A stretch of DNA of 64,000 nt. It comes from Micromonospora craterilacus. Its GTDB lineage: Bacteria > Actinomycetota > Actinomycetes > Mycobacteriales > Micromonosporaceae. The stretch spans positions 26,437-90,436 of the forward strand of contig NZ_POTY01000004.1 in the NCBI RefSeq assembly GCF_003236315.1, written 5' to 3'. The translations under genes and the position numbers were made by a program. The notes under the pieces are model-generated. The model saw only the letters and a list, made by a program, of their open reading frames with translations. It was not told the DNA's origin and searched no databases. Positions 18,709 to 26,699 of this stretch are shown here, one piece after another (the stretch's first letter is position 1; each line of letters opens with the position of its first letter).

Positions 18709-19236
18709 GTGAGGAGTGTGTCGGTGGCCGCCCCGGACGGCACGCGATGGACCGTACGCGTGGCGTGGGAGCCGCGCTGGCGAGCGCTCGCCCGACGTTT
18801 CGGCGGCTGGCGCCGGAAGAAGCGGAACGGGGACGGCGGTTCCGGCGACGTCGTCGACCCGGCGGTGCAGGTGGGTGACGCGGCAACGTCGGGTTCCAGC
18901 GGCGGTGGGGGAGGCGGGTTCGACCTGGGCGACGCGGTCTTCGTCCTGGTGGTCGTCTTCATCGCGGTCATCGCCGCCGCAGCCCTGTTCTGGTGGGTGT
19001 TGCTCCCGTTGCTGCTGATCCTCGTCGACCTCGTCGTCGCGGTCGTGCTGCTGGTCCTGGCGGTCCTGGGGCGGGTGCTGCTCCGCCGACCATGGACGGT
19101 GGTGGCGGCCGCCGGCAACGGCGAGCGGATCACCGCTGAGGTCGTGGGATGGCGTGCCGCGCTGCGTCGCCGTGACGAGATGGCTGACCTGCTGGGCCGC
19201 GGGGAAGCCGTCGACGCGGTCAGCCCGGCGAAGTAG
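18709..19236 (+). CDS. Hypothetical two-helix membrane protein
   Basis: 175 residues, GTG start. Basic N-terminal region (RWRALARRFGGWRRKKR), a Gly/Ser-rich linker near residues 60-75, then two long hydrophobic helices (about 78-130), followed by a cytoplasmic-looking tail with WTVVAAAGNGERITAEVVGWR. The tail and the N-terminus VSVAAPDGTRWTVRVAWEPRW look conserved in style, but no named domain is recognised. It is flanked by terminators on both sides, so it is probably a single-gene unit. No strong ribosome site is visible. Confidence 0.6.
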   Translation: MRSVSVAAPDGTRWTVRVAWEPRWRALARRFGGWRRKKRNGDGGSGDVVDPAVQVGDAATSGSSGGGGGGFDLGDAVFVLVVVFIAVIAAAALFWWVLLPLLLILVDLVVAVVLLVLAVLGRVLLRRPWTVVAAAGNGERITAEVVGWRAALRRRDEMADLLGRGEAVDAVSPAK

Positions 19237-19241
19237 CTACC

Positions 19242-19267
19242 CCGGACGTCCGGCTGTCGGACGTCCG
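19242..19267 (+). terminator. Double palindrome, likely terminator
   Basis: CCGGACGTCCGG (19242-19253) and CGGACGTCCG (19258-19267). Each is self-complementary and the two can pair with one another. It sits 6 bases past the stop of the membrane protein gene. An operator role for the exporter downstream cannot be excluded. Confidence 0.5.
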
Positions 19268-19474
19268 GTGAGCCGGGCTACTCCGGTTGCGGGCCAGTGA
19301 CGAGGAACACGCGACGGGTCCATCTGCTGGAGGCTAATCCGGCGGCGGAGTGTCGGTTACGGGGGCTAATGTGCGCTGCGGGCTAACCCCCGACCGGCAC
19401 GTCTGCCCTGGGCAGGCGCGGTGCCGCCACCACCGCTCACCGTTCACCCGGCCAAATTCAGTTCAGGAGATTTC

Positions 19475-21088
19475 GTGACACAGCAACCTGTCGCGACACC
19501 ACAGCCTGTCGCGACATCCGACAAGCTCGACGCCGCGGTTCTCAAGGTGGCGGGCGTCGTCGTGCTCGGCGCGATCATGTCGATCCTCGACGTGACGGTT
19601 GTCAGCGTCGCGCTGCCGACCTTCCAGAACGAGTTCGACGCGTCCTACGCCCGCGTCGCGTGGACGATGACCGCGTACACGCTCGCGCTGGCCACGGTCA
19701 TCCCGCTCAGCGGGTGGGCCGCCGACCGGTTCGGCACCAAACGCCTCTACATGATCGCCCTGGCGCTGTTCACGATCGGGTCCGCCCTGTGCGCCACCGC
19801 CGACACCATCGGGCAGCTGATCGCGTACCGCGTGTTGCAGGGCCTCGGCGGCGGCATGCTCATGCCGCTCGGCATGACGATCATGACGCGGGCGGCCGGG
19901 CCGCACCGGATCGGCCGGCTGATGGCCGTCCTCGGCATCCCGATGCTGCTCGGCCCGATCGGCGGCCCGATCCTCGGCGGCTGGCTGATCGACGTGGCGA
20001 GCTGGCACTGGATCTTCCTGATCAACCTGCCGATCGGCGTCATCGCGCTCGTCTACGCGCAGCTCGCGCTGCCGAAGGACAACCCCGAGCCCTCGGAGTC
20101 GTTCGACTTCGTCGGCATGCTGATGCTCTCGCCGGGGCTCGCCCTGTTCCTGTACGGCGTCTCCTCGCTACCGGAGGCCGGCACCTTCGCCGACTCCGGG
20201 GTGTGGCTGCCCATGCTGATCGGCGCCGCGCTGGTGGTGGCGTTCGTCCTCTACTCCTTCCGGCCGCAGCACCCGCTGCTGGACCTGCGGCTGTTCCGCA
20301 ACCGCCGGCTGACCATCGCGGCGGTGACGATGTTCGTCTTCATCATCGCCTTCATGGGTGCCGGCCTGCTCTTCCCGAGCTACTTCCTGCAGGTGCGCGG
20401 CGAGTCGACGCTGGCCGCCGGCCTGCTGATCGCGCCGCAGGGCATCGGCGCGATGCTCACCATGCCGATCGCCGGCATGCTGGCCGACAAGGTGCCGGTC
20501 GGCCGAACGGTGCCGTTCGCGCTGCTGCTGATTGTCGCCGGGTTCTTCACCTTCACCCAGGTCGACGCGAACACCTCGTACGTGCTGCTCTGCGGCTCGC
20601 TGTTCGTGATGGGCCTCGGCATGGGCGGCACGATGATGCCGATCATGACTTCGGCGTTGAGGACGCTGACCGGCCACGAGGTGGCCCGCGGCTCCACGCT
20701 GGTGAACATCCTCCAGCAGATCGGCGGCTCCGTCGGTGCCGCGGTGATGTCGGTGATCCTCACCAAGGAGCTGAACACGTCCCAGCCGATCCCCGGCGTG
20801 ACCGATCCGAGTGGTAAGCCGCTCAGCGAGGCCGGGCTGGCCATCGCCGCGCAGCAGCGGCCGGAGCTGCTCCAACAGTTCCCGGTCGACCCGTCGCTCA
20901 TCGAGCGCGGGCTCGACTTCGCCGCCGACGCGTTCGCCAAGACCTTCTGGGTGGCGTTCGCGCTGGTGCTGCTGACGCTCATCCCGGCCGCGCTGCTGCC
21001 CCGCCGGCGGGAGCGGTCGCACCTGCTGGACGATCAGCCCGGCGATCAGCCGGGTGACCAGCCGAGGACGCCGGTCGTCGTTCACTGA
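19475..21088 (+). CDS. MFS transporter, DHA2 (EmrB/QacA) drug:proton antiporter family
   Basis: 537 residues with about 14 membrane helices, the DHA2 count. Family motifs: motif D1-like LDVTVVSVALPTF in helix 1 (about residues 35-50), motif A GWAADRFGTKRLYM in the loop after helix 2, and motif C region GIPMLLGPIGGPILGGWLI in helix 5. Predicted to export hydrophobic or cationic compounds. Start GTG 19475 has an AGGAGA ribosome site. No regulator is adjacent. Its 3' end overlaps the convergent DUF817 gene by seven bases, so no terminator lies between them. Confidence 0.9.
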   Translation: MTQQPVATPQPVATSDKLDAAVLKVAGVVVLGAIMSILDVTVVSVALPTFQNEFDASYARVAWTMTAYTLALATVIPLSGWAADRFGTKRLYMIALALFTIGSALCATADTIGQLIAYRVLQGLGGGMLMPLGMTIMTRAAGPHRIGRLMAVLGIPMLLGPIGGPILGGWLIDVASWHWIFLINLPIGVIALVYAQLALPKDNPEPSESFDFVGMLMLSPGLALFLYGVSSLPEAGTFADSGVWLPMLIGAALVVAFVLYSFRPQHPLLDLRLFRNRRLTIAAVTMFVFIIAFMGAGLLFPSYFLQVRGESTLAAGLLIAPQGIGAMLTMPIAGMLADKVPVGRTVPFALLLIVAGFFTFTQVDANTSYVLLCGSLFVMGLGMGGTMMPIMTSALRTLTGHEVARGSTLVNILQQIGGSVGAAVMSVILTKELNTSQPIPGVTDPSGKPLSEAGLAIAAQQRPELLQQFPVDPSLIERGLDFAADAFAKTFWVAFALVLLTLIPAALLPRRRERSHLLDDQPGDQPGDQPRTPVVVH

Positions 21089-22056
21089 TTTCGAGCGCCG
21101 GGGGCCGTCGGACACCTTCCGGCGGCCCCATCGGTGTCGTTGCGGCTGTCACCCGAGCCGGACGGTGCGCCGTCATCCCGGGGACTGTCGGCCGTCGGCG
21201 GCTGCGGCGGTGAGATCCAGGTGACCATCACGACAGAGATGATCATCAGGAGGAACCACGACGCGAGTTTCGACAGCGAAACCGGGTGCCAACCGTCCAA
21301 CTGGCTGGGGTAGAGCCAAGCGTTCGACCAGGTGGCGATGTTCTCCGCCAGCCAGATGAAGAAGGCGACGAGGAGAAAGGCCAGCAGGAGCGGCATCCGC
21401 AAGCGGAGCCGGAATATGCGGAACTGCATGACGCAGCGCCCGAACACGAGCGCGACGACGGCGATGAGCAGCCATCGAACGTCCCAGACGTAGTGGTTGG
21501 TGAAGAAGTTGACATAGATCGCCACTGCCACGGCCGCCGTCGCCCAGTGCTTCGGATAGCGGGCGAAACGCAGGTCGAACAGCCGGTTGACCCGGACCAG
21601 GTACGAGCCGACCGCGGCGTACATGAAGCCGGTGAAGAGAGGCACCGCACCGAGCCGCAGCACGCCGTCGCCCGGGTAGGACCACGAGCCGATGTGGGTC
21701 TTGAACAACTCCATCGCCGTGCCGACGAGGTGGAACAGGATCACCACCCGCAGTTCGCGCAGGCTTTCCAGGCGTCCGGCCACCATCGCGATCTGAATGG
21801 CGACCGCGGCGAGCGTCAGGAAGTCGTTGCGGGTGAGCGCGGCGTCCGGCGGGTACCAGAGATGCGCGGCGAGGATGATCGCCAGCATCGCCCCGCCGAA
21901 CACGCAGGCCCAGGCCTGTTTGAGCCCGAAGACCGCGAACTCGGTCAGCCAGCCGGCCGGTCCCCGCTGGGGCAACCGGGCCAGAATCGCACGGAACCGG
22001 GCATCGATCGCGCGTTCGGCCGTGGTCAGGGTGGCTGGTCCGGAAGGGGTACGCAC
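21082..22056 (-). CDS. DUF817 family integral membrane protein
   Basis: 324 residues, about eight hydrophobic segments. Recognisable as DUF817 from the conserved blocks FGLKQAWACVFGGAML, LFHLVGTAMELFKTHIGSW and the helix LLLAFLLVAFFIWLAENIATW. The function of the family is unknown; members occur singly in many actinobacteria and proteobacteria. The Asp/Gly/Pro-rich C-terminal tail (last 40 residues) is poorly conserved and is the part that overlaps the convergent exporter gene. ATG start at 22056. Confidence 0.85.
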   Translation of the reverse strand: MRTPSGPATLTTAERAIDARFRAILARLPQRGPAGWLTEFAVFGLKQAWACVFGGAMLAIILAAHLWYPPDAALTRNDFLTLAAVAIQIAMVAGRLESLRELRVVILFHLVGTAMELFKTHIGSWSYPGDGVLRLGAVPLFTGFMYAAVGSYLVRVNRLFDLRFARYPKHWATAAVAVAIYVNFFTNHYVWDVRWLLIAVVALVFGRCVMQFRIFRLRLRMPLLLAFLLVAFFIWLAENIATWSNAWLYPSQLDGWHPVSLSKLASWFLLMIISVVMVTWISPPQPPTADSPRDDGAPSGSGDSRNDTDGAAGRCPTAPGARNQ

Positions 22057-22185
22057 CGCCCCGACCCTAGCCTGCCCTCAACGGCACCTACCGCGATGCC
22101 TTGCCGCGGCAATCAAGGTCGTATCGTGGCCGGCCGCCCCGCTCACCGACCTCCGGTGGACCGGGTAAAGCAGGCGGGGCCGGTG

Positions 22186-22758
22186 TCAGACGGACGACCC
22201 GCGAGCGGGCAACCTGCGCGACGTGCCGTAGGTGGTGCCGGCCCGGTCGCGCTCCAGCCAGCCGGTGTCGACCAGCATCCGTCGGACGCCGGCCACGTCG
22301 TCGGTGACTGCGGACAGCCGCCGGTTGATCTCGTCCTCGTCGCACGGGCCGTCGAGGTCGAGGAAGCGGGTGAGCATCTCGGACAGCAGCTCCCACCGCT
22401 CCGACAGGGTCGGCGGGAACGTGGTCAGCCGGCCATGCGAGAAGAAGTTGCGCAGCTCCGGATACACCACAAGCAGGCGGCTGACGGGCTGTTGACGGTC
22501 CAGGTCCGCGGCGGCCTCGCGTAGGGCGTCGAGCCGGGCCCGGTAGACGCCGGTACCGGTACCGGTGGCCACGCCGATCGCCTTAAGCCGGGCGAGCGCC
22601 TTCCCGGCCCTCGGCACTGGAACGCCGAGGGCGTCCGCCAGCTCGGCGACGGTGGCGCCGTCCTTGCCCCGGCCGGCGAGTTCGGCCAGTGCCCGCAGGC
22701 GCTCGGGGTCGGACAGCTGGGCGAGGACCTCCGCGGCGTGCGCGGCTTCGGCGGACAT
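22186..22758 (-). CDS. DUF2087 domain protein with N-terminal ArsR-like helix-turn-helix
   Basis: 190 residues. The N-terminal half looks like a winged helix (LSDPERLRALAELAGRG, ATVAELADALGVPVPRAGKALARLK). The C-terminal half is DUF2087: ELRNFFSHGRLTTFP, then FLDLDGPCDEDEINRRL and VRRMLVDTGWLERD. Proteins of this layout are predicted regulators. The chosen start is ATG 22758 (MSAEAAHAAEV); a GTG at 22785 is in frame and neither has a clear ribosome site. It is not in an obvious operon. Confidence 0.8.
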   Translation of the reverse strand: MSAEAAHAAEVLAQLSDPERLRALAELAGRGKDGATVAELADALGVPVPRAGKALARLKAIGVATGTGTGVYRARLDALREAAADLDRQQPVSRLLVVYPELRNFFSHGRLTTFPPTLSERWELLSEMLTRFLDLDGPCDEDEINRRLSAVTDDVAGVRRMLVDTGWLERDRAGTTYGTSRRLPARGSSV

Positions 22759-22894
22759 CCGGTCATTCTGCTCGGCGTCACACACGACCAGCGACCACGT
22801 TTCCGGCCGAGCGGGGCAGCGCGACCGTCTGCTGAGCCGGTGCCCGTCCTGCTGCCACCAACAACGGCGCTTCCACTCCGTGCCTCACAGGCGA

Positions 22895-23479
22895 TCAGTC
22901 GCCCATGTCATACGCGGATTCGTCGACGAGGCCGGCCACGAAGCTCTCGAAGTCGGGGGCGAGGACGGTGATCCGGTAGTTCCACTCCTGGTCGACGTGC
23001 ACGACGGCCGGCTCCCCAGGCGAGCGGTAGTCCAGGGCGACCATGTCGTGGCCCGCCGATGGGCAGTCGGCGATGTAGATGCCGATGTCGGGGTAGCCCC
23101 ATTCCGCTACCCAGAAGGCACCGCCGAACTCGCCGCAAAGGCTGAAACGAGCAGTTCGGCCGATCGCCGCCAGGTTGCACACGCCAACGTGGTTCTCAGC
23201 CCAGGAGGTTCGGCTGGGTGCCGGGTGGGCGTCACGGGCGAACGAGCCGCCGTTGTGTCGACGGGCCAGGTCGACGTACGCGGTGGGCAGCTTGTGCCCG
23301 AGCTGCGCCTCCACCGCGCGCAGAGCCTCATCGGTGAGCGGAACCTCCAGTGGGCCGGAGCTGTCGAAGACAGTTGCGGGATCGAGCACGGGCTGACGGT
23401 AGTCGCTCGGCGTCAGTTCCAGGAACAGCCCACCCCCCAGGATGGCGGGTCGATGGCAGACAGATCGCGTACGGATCAT
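22895..23479 (-). CDS. SMI1/KNR4 family protein
   Basis: 194 residues. The SMI1/KNR4 fold is suggested by PLTDEALRAVEAQLGHKLPTAYVDLARRHNGG (positions about 45-78; an entry helix, then the L-P-x2-Y-x2-L and NGG motif) and by VAEWGYPDIGIYIADCPSAGHDMVALDY, typical of the central sheet. In bacteria this family is often the immunity protein of contact-dependent or polymorphic toxins, but no toxin gene is next to it. ATG start at 23479 with a GAGGA ribosome site. It borders an accessory patch with a transposase fragment, which fits an orphan immunity gene. Confidence 0.8.
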   Translation of the reverse strand: MIRTRSVCHRPAILGGGLFLELTPSDYRQPVLDPATVFDSSGPLEVPLTDEALRAVEAQLGHKLPTAYVDLARRHNGGSFARDAHPAPSRTSWAENHVGVCNLAAIGRTARFSLCGEFGGAFWVAEWGYPDIGIYIADCPSAGHDMVALDYRSPGEPAVVHVDQEWNYRITVLAPDFESFVAGLVDESAYDMGD

Positions 23480-23642
23480 GCAAGATCGTCCTCGGCGCGC
23501 CGAGACGTGGAGGTATTGCTATGACGCCAGACGGGCGGAGCGGGTGTCTGCCCCAGGTTGTGGTGCGTGGCCGAGCGAGCGACCGGCCATCGACCACCCC
23601 GGGTAGCGGTGGGGTGGCGTCAATCGTATGTCTGGAGATGTC

Positions 23643-23822
23643 ATGTTCGCGGAAATAGGCAGAGTTGTTGGGACGCTCGTGCTGGCCTACATCGGATTCC
23701 ACGCGTCGGTATTGATCCTGACGCTTGTTTTCGGCCGGTCGCCCGAGCTGTTGTTACCCCCGATGGGAGTCGCTGCCTTCATCGTCTGGTGGTTCCTCCT
23801 GCGCAGGAGCGCTCGACCATAG
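23643..23822 (+). CDS. Small hydrophobic protein, two predicted membrane helices
   Basis: 59 residues. GGAG ribosome site 9 bases before ATG 23643; an in-frame ATG at 23628 lacks one. Helices at about residues 6-28 and 38-53, ending in a basic RRSARP tail. No family recognised. Lies between the SMI1/KNR4 gene and a transposase remnant; it could be a small toxin or an orphan membrane peptide, but nothing in the sequence decides. Confidence 0.45.
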   Translation: MFAEIGRVVGTLVLAYIGFHASVLILTLVFGRSPELLLPPMGVAAFIVWWFLLRRSARP

Positions 23823-23999
23823 GGCGACCATGACCGGAGTGGTGTGCCGGTACCAGGAGTGCCAGCGGCGTACCTGCGGCTCGTCCAGACCGATCATCTT
23901 CCGGTTGATACAGGTTTCGATGCGCCAGTCGGTGTATGCCAACTCGACCAGCTTCCGCAGCGAGACCCACCCGCACCGGCCGACGGGCCCACGTGGCGT
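23790..23999 (-). pseudogene. Remnant of IS701-type transposase (C-terminal part)
   Basis: The leftward frame reads VSLRKLVELAYTDWRIETC, then NRKMIGLDEPQVRRWHSWY and RHTTPVMVAL. This corresponds to the C-terminal part of IS701/IS4-type actinomycete transposases, where the conserved catalytic-Glu helix (W-x-IEE) is followed by GLDEHQVR-W-x2-W-RH. Here the W-x-IEE motif is changed to WRIETC. No upstream two-thirds of the transposase, no start and no terminal inverted repeats were found, so it is a decayed fragment. Confidence 0.65.
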
Positions 24000-24005
24000 G
24001 GTTAG
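23989..24005. repeat. 17-bp direct repeat, left copy
   Basis: CCACGTGGCGTGGTTAG, identical to 27158-27174, 3.15 kb away in the same orientation. Confidence 0.6.
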
Positions 24006-24174
24006 TTAGTTGCGCGGCAGAGGTGAGGAAGCAAAGCCGTGCACGGCATCTGAGCGACTAACTGGGTGACGATCGGGCCGGACGCTCACGGACGAGCGTG
24101 GACCCGCAGGACCCTTCCGACGGGTCAACCAGGGTGCAGCCGCAGGTCAGCGCCCCATGTTGGTTGCCTGGGGG
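24006..24174. other. Non-coding stretch beside transposase remnant
   Basis: Together with the remnant it makes a gene-poor gap from 23823. No convincing ORF, RNA or promoter seen; a weak hairpin (GGGGTA/TACCCC, 24179-24197) overlaps the end of the next leftward gene. Confidence 0.4.
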
Positions 24175-24594
24175 TCAAGGGGTACTAAGCCTACCCCCAA
24201 GTTCGACTCTGAGTCGCTTGACCAGATCCCGAAACATCTCTTGGGTTCGGTCGAACTCTTCGCTAGCCGTCGCCGGTGTCGTCTCATGTAGTCGGCTTAC
24301 AAGTTCTTCCATTAGTTGTACGACAGGCGGGCTGTAAAGAAGATGAACTGCGGTACGGGCATTCTGCATGCGGCCGCGCCGTTCGTGCCGGTCATCTTGG
24401 TTCATTCCCTCCTCGCCCAGCCAGCGGTAATGGTTGAGTAGATAGCGGGTCGGCGTGATGAAGTCGACGGCCGCTCGCAGCATTTGATCTCTACGCCACT
24501 GGCGTCGTTCGCGCACGCCATGTAGCCATGCGCCAAGGATCACCGCCGCCATGCTGACGAGTGCGCCAAGCGATCCAGCTATGAGCTTGTCCAT
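24175..24594 (-). CDS. Hypothetical membrane-anchored protein
   Basis: 139 residues: one N-terminal membrane helix (MDKLIAGSLGALVSMAAVILGAW would be the anchor, residues 1-23), then a long charged, mostly helical cytoplasmic part rich in Arg and Glu (RERRQWRRDQMLRA to the end). No named domain recognised. Base composition is visibly AT-richer than the surroundings, as for the next gene, 11 bases upstream, with which it forms a unit. Looks horizontally acquired. Single-helix anchored helical proteins of this kind occur in many contexts, so no function is proposed. Confidence 0.6.
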   Translation of the reverse strand: MDKLIAGSLGALVSMAAVILGAWLHGVRERRQWRRDQMLRAAVDFITPTRYLLNHYRWLGEEGMNQDDRHERRGRMQNARTAVHLLYSPPVVQLMEELVSRLHETTPATASEEFDRTQEMFRDLVKRLRVELGGRLSTP

Positions 24595-24605
24595 GCGGGC
24601 CGTCG

Positions 24606-25139
24606 CTAGGTCGCCAAAGATGAACCAGGGATGACCGACTCCTCTTCCCCGCCAGCATTTTGTTTATCCACAATCTGTCCAAACCTGCCGGTTTCTTGCC
24701 AGTGGCGAATCAGCCTAACCCACCACTCGGGGTGCTCGAAGGCGATTCTGCGGAGGATTGGGCTGTGGTCGTAGAGGAAGTTCGCGTAATTCCGCCATCC
24801 TTCGTACTCCTGGACAGGCGGCATGAAATCTACGGTCATAAGCCCGTAGTCCAGTATGTCGCCGAGCATTTCCGCCACCAAGAGGAGCTGGATTCCCTCC
24901 TCGGTTCTATCGTCCGGTGGCTGCTCATTTGAGTAGAAGTATGGGCGAAGGTGAGGGCTTTCGATCAGCATGGTCTGAAGTGCATGCAGGCGCTCGATGC
25001 CGTTATACATTGCACTCAGAGCAGATATGCCATTACTAATTCTCGTCTGCTTGACTAGGTGGCGGGTCTGGAATGCCAAGAAACCGAGAGAAGCGATTAC
25101 GCCAACCGATGCAACTATTTCCGCTGTGGCGGCAGCCAT
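24606..25139 (-). CDS. Hypothetical membrane-anchored protein (DUF6082-like layout)
   Basis: 177 residues. One N-terminal membrane helix (AEIVASVGVIASLGFLAFQ, about residues 6-24) followed at once by TRHLVKQTRISN and a helical domain with LRPYFYSNEQPP, MLGDILDYGLM and HPEWWVRLIRHWQ. This layout resembles proteins annotated as DUF6082 or DUF4760, which are of unknown function. ATG 25139 has a strong GGAGGG ribosome site. Probably co-transcribed with the next leftward gene (11-base gap). Both are AT-richer than neighbours. Confidence 0.65.
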   Translation of the reverse strand: MAAATAEIVASVGVIASLGFLAFQTRHLVKQTRISNGISALSAMYNGIERLHALQTMLIESPHLRPYFYSNEQPPDDRTEEGIQLLLVAEMLGDILDYGLMTVDFMPPVQEYEGWRNYANFLYDHSPILRRIAFEHPEWWVRLIRHWQETGRFGQIVDKQNAGGEEESVIPGSSLAT

Positions 25140-25411
25140 GTAGCCCTCCTCTGGAGCCTTCTGCCTCCAGGCTAGGGCTTGCGCGCCATATGGAGCCTGG
25201 GCGACAGCGCGCGGGCTGCCAAGGTGCCCCTGGAGGCCGGGCCCACCGAAGCGGCTGGGCCGTCCGGGCGGTTACAGGGCCGTCAAACGCCGACCAAAGA
25301 TGACCAACTGCGACCAATAGTGCCGGGAGAAACCGCAGGTCTGCCGCCACATAGTGGCAGCTGACCTAGTGGACGACGGACGGGTCGACCTGTACGCCGG
25401 ATCCTGCGACG

Positions 25412-25705
25412 ATGCGGACCATGTCTCGGCCGCGCCTCGCCCTCATCGCCGGCACCTTGATGCTCGTCTCAGCTGCCGTGGTCGGGTGCTGTGCTCCTGT
25501 TCCCGCACTCCTGGAGCCCCAACCACACTGGGGTGACCCGGCCGCCGACCGGACAGAGTGGGACCGGATCCTGCCGTGGCTCATCGCTGCGAGCTGTGGT
25601 TATCTCCTGATCGCGTTTCCGCTCCTGGCCTACGGGCTTGTTGGGTGGCGAATGGAGCGGCGTGCCCGGGTCGCGGCGAAAGGTGGCTGTCGACAGCAAT
25701 GGTGA
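25412..25705 (+). CDS. Small membrane protein or lipoprotein, hypothetical
   Basis: 97 residues. N-terminal hydrophobic segment RLALIAGTLMLVSAAVVGC ends in a possible lipobox (VVGC) and is followed by a Pro-rich loop (APVPALLEPQPHWGDP) and a second helix (LPWLIAASCGYLLIAFPLLAYGLV), then a basic tail. In-frame ATG 25421 is an alternative start; neither has a clear ribosome site. No family recognised. The 270 bases before it (25140-25411) hold no other gene. Confidence 0.5.
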   Translation: MRTMSRPRLALIAGTLMLVSAAVVGCCAPVPALLEPQPHWGDPAADRTEWDRILPWLIAASCGYLLIAFPLLAYGLVGWRMERRARVAAKGGCRQQW

Positions 25706-25858
25706 CAGCAACAGGGCCGAACGGTGAGAGCCGAAGCCAGCCGGCGACGGATCAACGCCCGGCGTCAGAGACGTGCGTGGACGGAGCCGGCTGGAGCGCC
25801 CAGAACTTTCGAACGAGGGGTCACGGTCCTGCCCGCGGGCACTTGGCTTCCGTAGGAT

Positions 25859-26074
25859 CTACTCAGCGACGAATACGCCCACGCCGGGCAGCGTCTCGGT
25901 CATGCCTTTGATCCGTAGCACCTGCATGGCGCGGTCGATCACTGGCTCGGTGACCCCGTAGTGCTCGATCAACTCTCGCCGGCTGGGCAGCTTGGAGCCC
26001 GGTGGGAACTCGCCGGATGCGATGCGTTCGGCGAGGTCGTCGGCGATCTGCTCGTAGCGGTAACGCGGTGGCAC
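25859..26074 (-). CDS. Minimal GntR-type winged-helix regulator (71 residues, no effector domain)
   Basis: The whole protein is one GntR DNA-binding domain: YRYEQIADDLAERIASGEFP, then PPGSKLPSRRELIEHYGV and VIDRAMQVLRIKGMTETLPGVGVFV as the recognition helix and wing. There is no ligand domain, as in stand-alone regulators common in actinomycete integrative elements. The GTG start at 26074 has an AGGGG ribosome site; an upstream open extension is unlikely. Divergent from a three-gene set of tiny Cys-motif proteins, with 257 bases between. Confidence 0.82.
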   Translation of the reverse strand: MPPRYRYEQIADDLAERIASGEFPPGSKLPSRRELIEHYGVTEPVIDRAMQVLRIKGMTETLPGVGVFVAE

Positions 26075-26331
26075 GGTGTTTCCCCTCGGTTGGCAACACG
26101 AGTAGACCACCTACGTCAGCCCTTGACTACCCAACGGTACCTATGGGAGGTTGCCGAGGAGGTCGATTCCCTCGGTTGGCGCTGTGGGCCGTCCTCGCTG
26201 GCGTGGATGTCCGGCGCTTCCCCTGCGATCGGGCATCCACGCCTCCGATAGCTGCGGCACGAGGAGGCGGCGGTGCTCCTTTCACCTTGGCCGGTACGAC
26301 AGTTCATGGCTCAGGGGGCGGTGATGCGTCG
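26075..26331. promoter_or_regulatory. Divergent control region between mini-GntR and Cys-motif genes
   Basis: Contains a 12-bp direct repeat CCCTCGGTTGGC (26083-26094 and 26169-26180) and a short dyad GTAG-N5-CTAC (26102-26114). Either could be the GntR binding site. No good -10/-35 pair could be fixed. Confidence 0.35.
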
Positions 26332-26523
26332 ATGAGGCGGGTCTCGTACGACGAGTACGTCCTGGCGGTCGCGCTGACCCTCGCGCGTCGGCATCGGCCG
26401 GCGTGGTGTTGGCGGCGGTGGCGGTGGGTCTGCCGGTGTGGAGGTGAGTTGCCGTGTCGCGCCCGGCATCGGATTCCGATCAGTCGTGGCCACTGGCCGT
26501 GGGAGGGGGCGGGGGAGCAGTGA
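26332..26523 (+). CDS. Tiny basic Cys-motif protein (63 aa), first of three
   Basis: Begins MRRVSYDEYVLAVALTLARR and continues into an Arg/Trp-rich segment with C-R-C-G-G-E-L-P-C-R-A-R-H, a Cys-x-Cys-x5-Cys knuckle. Size, Arg content and the repeated WRRWRW suggest a small nucleic-acid- or membrane-associated protein. Its 3' end overlaps the start of the next gene by four bases if that gene begins at 26520. No family name recognised; the N-terminus looks conserved in character across Micromonosporaceae small ORFs, but I cannot verify this here. Confidence 0.5.
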   Translation: MRRVSYDEYVLAVALTLARRHRPAWCWRRWRWVCRCGGELPCRARHRIPISRGHWPWEGAGEQ

Positions 26524-26699
26524 ACGACGGGCAGGAGCGGGCCATCCTTGCGGTTCACGTCCGTGGGGTCGACGGCATGTGCGTCGGCTGCCACGCGTGG
26601 TGGTCGCGGCTGGCGCCGTACCCGTGCTGGCAGGTGGAGTGGGCGACCAGTCGGCAGGCCCGGACGATCACTGATCGGTTCCTCGGTGGTGTGCGGTGA
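26520..26699 (+). CDS. Tiny Cys-motif protein (59 aa), second of three
   Basis: NDGQERAILAVHVRGVDGMC then VGCHAWWSRLAPYPC: a Cys-x2-Cys pair followed 11 residues later by another Cys, with many aromatic residues (WW, WQVEW). GTG 26520 has a GGGGGAG ribosome site; GTG 26454 is an in-frame alternative. Its stop overlaps the GTG of the third gene (GTGA), so these genes are translationally coupled. A zinc-ribbon-like fold is possible but three Cys alone do not make a site. Function unknown. Confidence 0.5.
   Translation: MNDGQERAILAVHVRGVDGMCVGCHAWWSRLAPYPCWQVEWATSRQARTITDRFLGGVR

Noticed and set aside
16533..19133. 866-codon minus-strand open frame opposite the second rhamnosidase
   Set aside because: Shadow of GC3-biased codons; composition rich in Gly, Val, Arg and His with no domain; no ribosome site.
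23779..24009. Intact transposase or insertion sequence
   Set aside because: Only a C-terminal fragment with an altered catalytic motif is present and no terminal inverted repeats were found.
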